64,000 bases of DNA from Spirometra erinaceieuropaei. Lineage: Eukaryota > Platyhelminthes > Cestoda > Diphyllobothriidea > Diphyllobothriidae. The notes below the pieces were generated by a model. That model worked only from the letters and a program-made list of their open reading frames with translations, made no database searches and was not told the DNA's origin. The translations under genes were made by a program, and so were the position numbers. The DNA is taken from assembly GCA_902702965.1 (NCBI GenBank), contig CACRXP010000147.1, positions 930,713 to 994,712 of the forward strand, written 5' to 3'. Positions 44,211 through 54,800 of the stretch are shown here, piece by piece. Position 1 is the first letter of the stretch. The number at the start of each line of letters is the position of its first letter.

Positions 44211-45969
44211 TATTACAAGTTATATTAAAACCTTCGAACTGCGCGTACCAACACATGTAATTTGCGACAAATAGAATGCATTTAGGTTTTGTGAAAGGGA
44301 TGTGCGCTGGACTTTCATTAAGTTTTTATGGCAAGTAAGGACGTTTTGGGAGAAACTTAATTGATTTTTTTGAAAGAGGATGGCAACTAGGCCCATCCAA
44401 CAAAAGCGTTCCTGCCTGAATGCAGGTTCAATAAATGAAGACTAATTGTGGAATGTCACTGTAAAGTGAATAACAATAGGATTTACGAGTCCTCTCTGTG
44501 TATTTCTATAACACCCGAAGTGTTTGTTTATGTCGACTGCTTCCCTGTTATAAGTAGAGCCACGGAGAAAGTCAAGGAAGCATCGAGCATTCAACCTTGC
44601 TGTGGCGTGCGATGCAGGCGACACCAGAAATATTCAATAGAAACTGGATAAAGTCGATTGGACCAGGAAGGCGACTGGATGCCAATCAGTCATTCGGGAT
44701 TTCACAGGGGAATAGGTTGACCACACCTAGCGATTACCGAGACATGACCTCAGGCATCGTCCGGGGGACATTTCATCCCCAAACGCCCAAGATCGTCGGT
44801 CCAGGTTCGACTCAACAACATCGGTCCTAATGTTTTACTGGACACCATAATGATGGCGCCAGATTCGATTGCGATTCGGGGAGACAATGTCACCGACAGG
44901 CTCCCTTCGCAGAATGTACGACTGAAGCATCTGAGAGGGTAACGCTTCACTGCATCATCAGCTAAAGGTGCTCCTGATTGGTTATGACGTTGTGCCCGGA
45001 GTGAAAATAACGATCTTTGACGGGGATCGCAAAGTTTGTTGAAAGCATGCAAAGTGGACTTGATGCCGTCTTCTCCGCACGCAGAAGATGGACAAAACAC
45101 TGATCTAGGCAAAGGGCGATCCTGCATTTTGAAACAATACCCTGCAATTGACTGTTTTAGGCTTCTAATACTACATTAAAGAGGCAGGATAATAGTGTAG
45201 CGAACGAATATGCCAGTACTATGGTCGTTACCGACGATGTCCATTGTACGGTGATGTCCACAGCACGATGAAAGCGGAGACGGTGACTTGCGTCGGATTT
45301 TTCGAATAATGATAGTAAACTTGCGCCGCGTCTACCACACCCTCTCCTCCCCCCCGCCCCGGGCCCGGTGCCATGACCAAGTCCAGAAGGCCGGAGGTAG
45401 GAGAGGCCGCAGGTAGCTGGCGCAGCGTAAACCCATATCTAGGTGTACCACCACACTCCCTGGTCTACAACGCACACTGACCAGGATTTTACGCACAATA
45501 AGAGAAGAGGGCGGCGGTTCGGATTCAAAGCAGCGCGGCGTGAGCCTGCACCTGGGCGTGTGACCATAACCCAAATGTTGGAATTTGTTAGGCGTTCACA
45601 TTCTCAATAGCGTCTGCTGGACCCCGATCTAGTTCCATGCTGGTCCAGCACATTTATCGCGTGGCCTAGTTAAGGGTCACATTGAACGAATCACCATTTA
45701 TGGAGCGCAAAGAATGAACAAAACGCTACTTGCTATTCTTGGCTCCATAGAAACTAAATTTTCCGACATTTAAGATTTTCTGGGTGCTCATGCCGGGGTA
45801 TATATTTAAATAATGAAGCAGTGTCTTAGTCCGCGCCGGACTTGTCCTCCTCAAAAGATATACAATCGTCATCTTTTTCGCGAATTCTCCGCGGCGTTTA
45901 ATAGTTAAAACATAACTGGGTGGTATAAAGCGGTCGCAAAAATGTCAAGATCAGCATTTTTTGCCTTAC
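44211..45969. other. No supported gene
   Basis: It contains a GC-rich block at 45310-45560 that resembles GC-rich segments elsewhere in the window, and a minus-strand 125-codon frame at 44750-45127 without motifs. Nothing is firmly assigned. Confidence 0.35.
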
Positions 45970-46073
45970 CGCCGACTGGCTAGCGTAGACGGCATTTAGC
46001 CCGTCGCCTGAGTAGATCTTTTCGGTGGTAAGCCCGTACGAGAAGACAATGTTTCCTATCGTTGCGAAAATGG
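45970..46073 (-). CDS. Candidate exon with a membrane segment
   Basis: This 104-nt minus-strand exon has an excellent acceptor (CATCTTCCTCCTTTCAG) and donor (GGCG|GTAAGG) and phase 1 to 0. It encodes AIFATIGNIVFSYGLTTEKI and then SGDGLNAVYASQSA. The hydrophobic helix followed by a short loop would suit a transporter-type membrane helix, for example of an MFS protein, but that is only a guess from pattern. No neighbouring exon was identified. Confidence 0.35.
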
Positions 46074-46569
46074 CTGAAAGGAGGAAGATGAAAGGCATGT
46101 CAGCCCTTGCAATAAATGACAAAAAACTGTGCACTGAATGGCTGTTGTTGACAGCCAAATTTAGATGCTGGCTTTTTGCAATAAAAACTCTCATCACTTC
46201 AATATCCGGAAAATCTGCACGACGTACACTTCTGATAAAACGTATTTCACAGGGTTCCCGTCAGGGTTCCGGAGGCCGGATGTAACTTGTTTGCCTTGCC
46301 TACTAACTGTTGGGTCCAAATTTGTGTTTAAACAGACTACGGAGAAGGATTTCAATCTACGTTTACATCTAGACATGCGATTTGGGTATAATTTCATTGT
46401 TAGGTGTGCTGATGCAATAGCGGATTTAAAGAAGATTGCTATCTACACGTTAAATGGAGTGAGTCAGTTATGACAGCCGATTTTGCGGAGGGATTCTAAA
46501 TTTTGGTCTTCAGGAAGGTGCATACTTCTTTTAAGACTGCAAAAAATTTACAGCATACAGTTTATTACA

Positions 46570-46975
46570 TTTGTAAAAAGGACTTATTTCGGTCGGATGT
46601 GGTTTGGTGGCCCCATCTGAAGTAAACAAACCTCAGATGCCTCTAATACGGAACCGGTGGTAATAGAGGTTTTTACAGGTGGAGCCGGGGAACGCACAGG
46701 CGACGAGGTCAAGTAGTTGTATGCAAAAGAAAAGCTATTCGGCGTAAGTGGTTATACTTTCAGGCGTTGAGAAATAGTGGCGCTAACCCCTAACCCTAAC
46801 CCTAGTCCCTAACTATAACCCCTAGCCCTAAAGCCCAACCCCTAAGCCTAACCTTTAGCCCTAATCCCTAACCATAACGCCTAGCCCTTATCCTTAATCT
46901 TAACCCCAAACCCAACAGTATTGTGTTCATCAGGTGGGGCTACCAAACCACATCTTACCAAATATCCGTTCGCAG
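46570..46975 (+). repeat. E-family repeat with telomere-like tract (E3)
   Basis: The upstream flank GGTCGGATGTGGTT, GTAAACAAACCTCAG, ACCGGTGGTAATAGAGG and GCCGGGGAACGCACAGGCGA matches E1 closely. The degenerate CCCTAA tract is at about 46780-46912. The downstream flank GTATTGTGTTCATCAGG also matches E1. The unit is therefore about 400-550 bp with the tract in the same internal position. Confidence 0.65.
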
Positions 46976-48009
46976 TAACACATAAGAATCCAAGTTCGAA
47001 TCTCTTTCAAGTATACATGTATATAGGTCTATTGAGAAAATGACACATTCTCCTTTTTTCGTTTGGTGTGACGACAAGTTGGTGTCACAAACTTGAAAAT
47101 TCATGAATACAACCTGATTTTCCGAATAGTCTTTGTTTTTTTCCAAATATATATAAGTTGGAAAACAGGCGTCCCGAGAAATTTAACAAGGAAGATGAAA
47201 TTCTTTGGGAACCTGTAACTTTTCTTGAGGGAGCAGTCTCGAAAATTTACACACTAAAAGTTACAGTTTCTCAAAAAATTTCATCTCCCTAATAAATATA
47301 TATAGATCCTGCCAAAAAGTTCATAAATTATTGGGTGTGGGACGTGGAGTTAAGTGGCCAACGAAAAATATGTCTGGGCTTTTAGCTAGTATCTATGTCT
47401 TAGTACGGTGCAGACATCTACCATATAAAAGCATAATACTGACAGTACTAATTGTTTATCGAGTATACATTACGTGCTCATTCCACAGTAGTTGACTGTT
47501 CTCGACTTAGATGTCCATTAACATTTTCGGTCTGACCTTATAAAGTATTGTCCCGAACAATATAAATATTGCTAATAGAAAGGAAGATGCACGTTCTCCG
47601 ACATAAATGAGAAGAAAAAGTGATGTGGGGTGCCATGGTTTTACTGTCCTGACGTTTAAAAAGCAAACGAGCTTCCATTGTTGAAGGTGATTGTGGTATT
47701 GTGCCTCACAGTATTTGTAGACAGGTTTACGTTTGCAGTCGGGCGGCAGGGAGAAAGGAGTGAGGAAGGAGTCCTCGAGCGTCTTGCCGCCTCACATCCG
47801 ACGGTAGAATCTTGTTTTCTTTTTGAAGCATCACGACAGTAAAATTGTGGTTCCCGAGGTCGCATTTTTTTCTTAGATTCAAATTACGATAGGGTAGATA
47901 CTTAGGGTACATACTCGTCCTGTGATGCGGTGAAGTTCAGTTTAGAGTCCTCGCAAGCAGTCGCATAGCGGCCAGTAGTGAGACTGGCATGACTTTTCCT
48001 GGCTTATTA
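46976..48009. other. No supported gene
   Basis: A tRNA-box-B-like AAGTTCGAATCTC lies near 47000. A GTATCTATGTC block at about 47385 resembles part of the B family. No coding sequence is supported. Confidence 0.3.
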
Positions 48010-48502
48010 GTCAGACAGTAGATATGTGGTTGATATATTCACGATTGTTAATAATAAGGAAGACGCCGTCGACCTAATTATTGAGATGAATAATTTTCAT
48101 CCGAAAATTTAATTCCCGATCGAAATGAAGCAGTGTAACAAGCTACACTTCGTAGACGTCCTCATGTTTAGAGGGGATGATGGTTCAATAAGGCGCTCTG
48201 TCTTCCTCAAAATTACGTGGAAAGGAAAACATTTAAATGCTAAAAGCTTCCAGCAAATACAACGGAGAAGAATTATGGTATATACTATTTTTCAAAAAGC
48301 GAGAAATATTTGATCCACTGAGACCCTGGATACTTGTTCGTGTTTATCCTGCACGCTTCATTCAAAAGTACAGCAAACCTTTACGGCCAAAATTGGCGGA
48401 ACAGTCCGCGCCGAAAATGTCCGTTGTTATGCTCCTAACTTTTAAGGTGGATAACGTCTCGAACACTGTCAAGCGGCACTTTTGCTGCACGACAGAGAGG
48501 AC
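48010..48502 (+). pseudogene. Penelope-like element RT fragment (PLE-g), cut by A5
   Basis: The plus strand reads RYVVDIFTIV at about 48018-48047, a YVDD box mutated to YVVD. The frame continues MNNFHPKI, a stop, then QCNKLHFVDVLMF and GSIRRSVFLK, with a frameshift to FQKARNI and YPARFIQKYSKPLRPKL. It is the same type as PLE-b and ends in the linker at VSNTVKRHF...ERT, where element A5 begins at a TA. The GIY-YIG domain is missing; a block from the PLE 3' tail reappears at 49200-49315. Confidence 0.75.
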
Positions 48503-48504
48503 TA

Positions 48505-49185
48505 CAGTAGGTGGGCTAACTCATGAAATGTCAATTGAAATTCCGAAATGCGTTTTCGTTTCGAAAAGATCAATTAATTAGAGTTGTAAAACTAATCAGT
48601 CTGCAGTATAATTCGATAATAGTTCAGTTATCTCAGGATGCTGGCTTTCGAACGAAATTCTTTTCGGCTGCATGCTAAAACTACACTCTGCAAAAAATGC
48701 ATACTAAAGTAGCGTGAATTTTCTCATTGATTTTTGATGCATTTAAAAGTTCAATTATATTTCATGGAAAACATTCATAAAAATATTCATTCCTTAACTC
48801 GTTCGGTAGAAAATTACTTTTTCTTTTAATTTTATACTCGAAGGAGGGACATAATTCGGACATAAAAAAGTTTCTAATTGCGGGACTTCTAAGTATCGTG
48901 AAATGGCTGTTCATAAATCATCATGCCTCTGCATTTACTAATGTGGCTTGTAAAGTTAATAATAATATGGAACAGATCCACTGCTAAATTTTATGAGGCC
49001 TATATGGTCCCCCCTTTAGTGACGTAGAGAAATGTATGGTTTTCCGTACGCGGAAACTATACGGCTCGTAGGTTGGAAACCCTGAATCCAAGTGTAACGG
49101 TAGAGCGGGTTCAAAATTATTCAGGAATCGGAACAGATTTTGAACACCCAATTAAACCCTTCCTTCGAGTATATGAATGGAAGAT
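48505..49185. mobile_element. A-family element A5, right arm lost
   Basis: The left end TA|CAGTAGGTGGGCTAACTCATG is intact and the A6/A7-type left arm and centre follow: CATTGATTTTTGATGC, TTCATGGAAAACATTCATAA and GTAGAGAAATGTATGGTTTTCC. The sequence stops being A-like near 49185, before the right arm. It inserted into PLE-g, and a later deletion removed its right arm together with the nuclease part of the PLE. Confidence 0.65.
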
Positions 49186-49199
49186 CATGCGTTGCAGTG

Positions 49200-49315
49200 A
49201 ACTCTGACCTAGCTCTTATGTACTGGCATTCTGTACAAATACAAACTGCTGTTCGCTTCTATGCAAAGACGGGTTGCAGTTGATGAGCTGTCACGAAATT
49301 TGTCGTTACTTATAA
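49200..49315 (+). pseudogene. Residual PLE 3' tail
   Basis: The segment ending ATGCAAAGACGGGTTGCAG followed by TTGATGAGCTGTCACGAAAT matches 15500-15535 in PLE-b's tail (ATGCAACGACAGGCTGCAGT...). It is therefore probably the other end of PLE-g. Confidence 0.5.
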
Positions 49316-49680
49316 CTTCTGCTGTTGTTGCTTTTTAATTTCCTCAGAAGTTAAGTGCGAACTTGGAGTTGATCAGTATATTCTAGGTCTACAGACTCAG
49401 ACCGAAATTTTTATGTCATGACTATTTGGGACAAAGTCCATCAGTCACAGCTGGTAACCGCATAATATTCATTAACTGCGGGCAGGCAGCTGGTAGTATA
49501 TTTCAGGGTAAGGGGATACCATACTAACAGCACAGGTACTAGCCAAAGGTCCATACACGCATGCTTCGCCGATATTCTGCCGCTGCATGACACAGCTGCG
49601 AGGGCTTCGGCTCATCAGTGGGTCCCCCAGCATTCCCCGTCTGCTTTCTGGTAGATACTCCAATTTTGCAGCAATTTCCC
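49316..49680 (+). repeat. B-family repeat copy (B3)
   Basis: It carries the blocks TGCTTTTTAATTTCCTCAGA, GTCCATCAGTCACAGCTGGT, AACCGCATAATATTCATTAA, GCACAGGTACTAGCCAAAGG and TTCTGGTAGATACTCCAATT in the order of the B consensus. It is the most complete single copy in the window. Non-coding. Confidence 0.6.
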
Positions 49681-49761
49681 CCTACCCTGAAATGCTGCTG
49701 TGCACGCCTGTTCTCAATTATTAGTCGTAACGTATCCATGAGTATTACCAAAAAGCACCCT

Positions 49762-49830
49762 TGGCTCCGTAGCATAGCGCTGGACCACTTAACGATGGAT
49801 AACCAAAGAACCGGAGTTCGAAACTCAGGT
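49762..49830 (+). repeat. tRNA-like SINE head candidate
   Basis: Box A-like GTAGCATAGCGCTGG and box B-like GGAGTTCGAAACTC are spaced 28 bases apart. The acceptor ends do not pair, so it is not a functional tRNA gene. It precedes C-family sequence. Confidence 0.35.
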
Positions 49831-49849
49831 TTGTCGAACCTCGGTTTGG

Positions 49850-50347
49850 CTATGACTGTTAACGATGGCTAATAAGAAAGAAGAAGCCTCACCGATTCTC
49901 TCTCGTCTCTGTTGGTACCCCTTCATCTGCATACGCAGAAGGACAATACTGACAAATACAAGAGAGACTGCGAAAGCCCATTCTGGCTTATTAGTCGTCT
50001 CAGCCAGCCAGCCAGCTTTGCCCAAACCCACACTTTACAACGCCTGAGCCTCGGTCTCAATATATACATATATATGCAAAATGTTATTACCGACAATAAC
50101 AAGGGAGACTGGAATGTCTATTTCTGGCTTAGTAGTTGTTATCAGTCAGTCATACCCAACCCCGAAGTATAGAACACCTGGGGCTCGATCCCGCAACCAT
50201 TTCAGTCTTCCTTGTCATTGTCGATAATAACATTCTGTTCAAATCATGCGCCGCTGTGCGGCTGCTGGCTGGGCTCGAGATAGAAAGAGCCCGTAAGGCA
50301 CACCGAAAAAAGTGATTTCGGTAAGAATGGTCGGTGAGCGCCCCTCT
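49850..50347. repeat. C-family repeat copy (C1)
   Basis: It contains two inverted occurrences of the C block (CCGACAATAACAAGGGAGAC at about 50091, its inverse near 50205-50230). It ends GGTCGGTGAGCGCCCCTCTA, the same end as the right arm of C2 at 57334-57410. Confidence 0.5.
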
Positions 50348-50413
50348 ACCATTATACATGTATATTTGATTTTCGGAGGCATTGCTTGCTATCTTTAAAA
50401 CACAAGGATATAC

Positions 50414-50722
50414 CTGCTGTCCAAAGGAGAAAACCGGATGCGCTGAGACAGGTTTGGGCCTTTTGTGCACTGGGAGATTCCGTACAGCAGCGAACCTTTG
50501 CCAAGTAGAACATACAGCCGAACGCAGTGAAACCTTCAATCGCTAGTGCGACCACATGCAGGGCCCAAGATGAGAGTCTCAGTGCTGCAACATGGACGGA
50601 TGTAATTTCAAACAAGATAAGGATGCAAACGAGACAGAGTTCAGATAATTTAGGAATTTTCTTGACTGCGCACGGGCCTCTCTCGATGCCAAAAATTAGG
50701 AAAGGGTCAGTCGGCCAAACAC
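50414..50722 (-). CDS. Candidate exon of a multi-pass membrane protein
   Basis: This 309-nt minus-strand exon is bounded by acceptor TTCTGTTTTTCGATCTCTATAG and donor ACAGCAG|GTATAT, phase 1 to 1. It encodes VWPTDPFLIFGIERG and then LSELCLVCILILFEITSVHV, a second hydrophobic span SSWALHVVALAIEGFTAFGC, a basic/polar loop and SASGFLLWTA. Two or three membrane helices with a short charged loop resemble the N-terminal TMD0 of ABCC transporters, but I hold that loosely. A C-family repeat ends about 67 bp downstream of the donor, in the intron. Confidence 0.4.
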
Positions 50723-51471
50723 CTATAGAGATCGAAAAACAGAATGAGAGGAGCTTACAAGGCAAAACACCTAGGGGGGGTATTAGACGACAATCCGATC
50801 GGAGCATTGGACGAGGTCCACCACTGTTCCATGGGAGGGGGCGCAGTCGCGACTTACGGTGTGTGGGTCTATCAATGACGGCGCACCTGTCTCATTCTTT
50901 TCTCAAAAGATAAAACAATGCAATGCCTGACGAAGACAACCGGCCCGTCTGTGTGCTACACGCGACTTGATACAGGTTTCATTCAAGGAGGCGCTCAACT
51001 CTCATGCATGTGGGCGTACCATCAGAGAACCGTTGTAACCCAAATCTTGCTCCAATGTAGGGACCGAACTATTCCTTAGGTTGGAAGCCTTCAAAGCCGC
51101 GACTGTTAGTGCGTAAAATTTATAATTGTGTTGAATGTGCCGATTTACCATGGTGGAAGACTCTTCTATATTACCAGTCGTACTCTTCTTTTTCCTGATC
51201 AGAAAAGACCTTTCAAAGTTTGTAGACCGTTTGGTGATGAAACTGGGTACAATGGCTGGTGTGGCGTAGTCCCCGCCTATTGCATTTGTTACACAGAACT
51301 CCATATAGGAAGGACCAAACGATAAGCGCATGTGAGAACAGACAACGCGCGTTACGTGAGTGGGAAACATAACCACCCATCCAGAAGTTAGCACTAAGTC
51401 GGGCGACTTCACTGGCACACGCAGACAACCAATCAGAAGTTGGACGATTACTATGGAAGTCTAGAAGTCCC
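50723..51471. other. Unassigned
   Basis: Opposed short frames are present (51128-51325 plus, 51002-51418 minus). Nothing is recognised. Confidence 0.3.
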
Positions 51472-51852
51472 TCATAAGTGTGCATCTGGCCAATACGTGC
51501 GTCTCGAAGCACACGAAAAAAAATTATAGAAACCAGGCGATGCAATAAACGAAGCCATACGCAAGTTAAGGCCGAACGAGTGTTTACGCTGAACAAAGAC
51601 TTGTACCCCAAATCGACCCGACCGCTCTTTTGTGGATAAAACAGCGCTCAAGACGCGCGTAGAAGCAGGAGCCTTAGTTTGTTTGCCACTAAAGACGTTG
51701 ATGCTGATGGCGATGTCTTGTTGAACGGAGGGCGAGTTTGCTGCTGCGGTGATTCCGAAATTGTCCAAGAAAACCAGTCCAGACCCTAAAAGTTTGTTGA
51801 TAGTGGAGTCAAATTCATAAGGTTTGGGCGTTGGTGGCCCATGTGCGCGCAT
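51472..51852 (-). CDS. Hypothetical ORF, possible exon
   Basis: This minus-strand frame starts with ATG (MRAHGPPTPKPYEFD) and continues LLGSGLVFLDNFGITAAANS and INVFSGKQTKAPASTRVL. The first 80 codons have a protein-like composition. A donor-like GGG|GTACAA occurs near 51613, after which the frame looks less coding. No domain is recognised and no partner exon was found. Confidence 0.25.
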   Translation of the reverse strand: MRAHGPPTPKPYEFDSTINKLLGSGLVFLDNFGITAAANSPSVQQDIAISINVFSGKQTKAPASTRVLSAVLSTKERSGRFGVQVFVQRKHSFGLNLRMASFIASPGFYNFFSCASRRTYWPDAHL

Positions 51853-54800
51853 TCTAGTCTTGTGTGCTCGTCACTTGGTCTTATCATCATCTCCAAAATG
51901 GGCATCGAACTGGCTTACGACACGAGTATTTAGGACTGCACCCAAAGACGGCCTCAAAGACCTCATTGATGCTAGGCGATGGTTCTCCCGACTTTGGCAA
52001 CTCTTTTTCGGTCTCTGAATCTTCGTCCCCCCAAAATTATAGGGTATTGATCCGTGGTGAACAGACCACAATGATGGAGTCGTTCAGGGCTTCTGTCGCA
52101 GTGCACATTGACAGTGCATGATTGGGAGTAGTTAGTATTGGAGTTTGGGACTTGTCTCCTGGGAGCGGACTTTCTGAATCCCGAGTATAATGACTCCCCC
52201 CCACCAAGGGGTGGAGGGAGGGGAGCAGAGACCATTGTTTCAGCAAGCCGGGTCTGTGAAGTTGGCATTCGTTTATGTCTCTGGGGCTGACATGAGTTGT
52301 TGAACAGTTACAATGATGCGGCCTCCACGGTCAAAATTGACATTTGGGAAACACCAACTGTACTCATCGCCAAAAACGACGTTTAAAACGGACCGAAACG
52401 TGCGTCGTAGTTTCCCTGAGTTCTTTGTCGATTGGAAGTGAAGTACGGCTGTAGTCAGTAGCGTAGGAGGTTTATAAAATCAGCAGTCATTGGGAGCGGT
52501 CCCTCGACTCGTAGCGCTCAGAAAACGTCTGCTCACATACTTCACTTCCAGCCATTGCGGGATGAAAGGAGAAAATCCACAACCCAAACTGGTGTTCTCA
52601 GCTCACATCACTGATGCTTTTAAAGAAATGTGCTGTTTAATGTTTATGTTTTAAACCCAGTATTAACGGAATCAAAAAAATAATTACTCACAAATTATTG
52701 AGTAGTACTTGATTTGTGCGTTCCCGGTATTGCAGGTGGTGCCTAAAAGGAAGGAAAATGCTATGAGGGCGCGCGCACTAAATGTTTGACGTAAACTAAA
52801 CGAACAATCAGTGACCTTGAGAAATTAATGTAAATGGGCAGCAGGATAGAAAGAGAATTCGGAGTAATTTACGCTTGTTGTGTTGGAGGAAGTTAAAGTT
52901 GCCACATGTTTACCACTGTTTTAGGCAGTTAGAAGTTCCTATTAATAGATTTTAGGTAAACTTGAAAGCAAGAGAAGACATCAGTTGACTGTAGCGGTGG
53001 CTTATTCGTAATGAAGAGTAAAAAATAAGCTGATCTGAGCTTCTTTTGCAGGAATTGTGTAGGTTGATTTCGCGAATTATTACAATTCCAGCCTGAAACA
53101 TAAGACTAGAGGCACAATAAACTTTAAGTTCCAACCGAGAATTAAATCGATGGTCCCTTTACCCGTATAGCAATCTAACCACTAGACTACTGTGGCAAGT
53201 TCTGTAATTTCGAGTTTAATCCGTTTGTCACGCAAGCGGAACTTGAAGGCGAAAATCTGATCGCACTAGGCTATACCGGCACGGCGTTTTGCCTCAGAGC
53301 TCCAGCCTACAGTAATTGCAGGCGGTCTCCTGACAACAGGCAAGGAATAGTTTAGAAGCATTGCAGAAACGAGTATGGGATAACGCGCAATAACCAAGGG
53401 GGTCGTGTTCGAATCTCTGGCTTTCTCTACCTGAGACTGAGATGCAGCCTACCGATAAGGGAAACGAAACAAAAAATAACTCCTACCGTATTCCTGCTCT
53501 TCGCAGGATACGTCTCGCATATCCGTCCTAATTTGCTGACTAGGTTGGACACGGGGATTACATTCCTGTAGCGCCTACTTAGTTGATTTAGTTTGGTACA
53601 CATGAACAATTATCTGTGGAGGCCTACTTCCGTCAACAACGCCTTCTTCCCTCCATATCTGGTTGAAGTTTAGTCGGCCGAATTGATTCCTGCCACTTTC
53701 GCCTAAATCTTGCATAACGTGTCCGATGCGCGTCATATTCGACGGTCGGTCTCGTATTAGTCACCAACAAGGTCGCTTGAAATGGTCATTTGCTCTGTTT
53801 TCGTGTTGCCGGCTGTTGTCTTTAATAAAAAATTATTATTATTATTAATTCAGTCAACGACTTCAAACTGTAGAAGGCAAGCCATGCTGCCAACAACGTC
53901 GAAGGAAATCTACTTGGTCCTCGAGAGACATTGCCGTGTGTCCCAATGGCCCCATACTTAGATTCCTTTCTAATCCAGTGGATGATGCCTAGATCGCTGT
54001 TGTGGGCTTACGCATTCCTAGATTCGTCTTGCGAATCTGTTAGATCATACCTAGCAGAGACCGACCGATTTCCTGCTGATGGGCAATGAGATCGGACGGT
54101 GAGTGTCAGTGAGCTTCTTAGTTCTTACTTGGTCTTCTGTTTGTCATCTACTGGCTCGCGGGAATGCGTCCCCCGCTCTTCTCCCATGCCAATGTCGGCA
54201 GCCAATCACCCTTCTCTTACTTACCCTCATTGTTCCGGTTAGAAGCTCCATGGCCCGAAAACCAAGATCTGCAGTTTCTTTCTACGCTTTATCTACCGTT
54301 TCATGTGACATCGCTGTCTTCAGCCGGTCTTCCATTGGTACCCCATCTGGCCGCGTGAAAGGGTTCGCGCAGGCATCCCCGATTGGTGAACCCATGCGCC
54401 TGCTAATCCGCGGAAGCAAACAACGTCATGCGGGGCCACGCATACGTCCTGGGTTTGCATAGGCATACCAAACGATTGCTCCCAATAGCTGGGAAGTAAA
54501 CGATATCCAGTACGTTCTGGGCTGGTGCTTAGACCCGTTGGCTTTACGCACACACTTCCAGCGGTGGCCAGTACGCCTCATGTTCACGCAGCCAGTCTTC
54601 TCTAATAACCTCTGACACGCCAATGAGTTCCGCAGTCCGGGTCTGCAAGTAGCCCTATCCGCTGATAAACTGATTTTTCCACCTACCTAAATCGAATAAG
54701 TAGACTCTATATTGGGATATACTGCGACGGACTTACTCTCGTGTCCAACTGCCAACTGTAGCCCACCATTGGAAAGGGCTTGTGAATTCCGACTCCCGCC

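Noticed and set aside
51128..51325. Possible GIY-YIG fragment (HIGRTKR at the frame end)
   Set aside because: Only a few residues resemble the motif, and the expected Cys-x-Cys and following helices are absent.
53820..53850. Microsatellite (TTA)n as a feature
   Set aside because: It has only about five or six units and no evident role.
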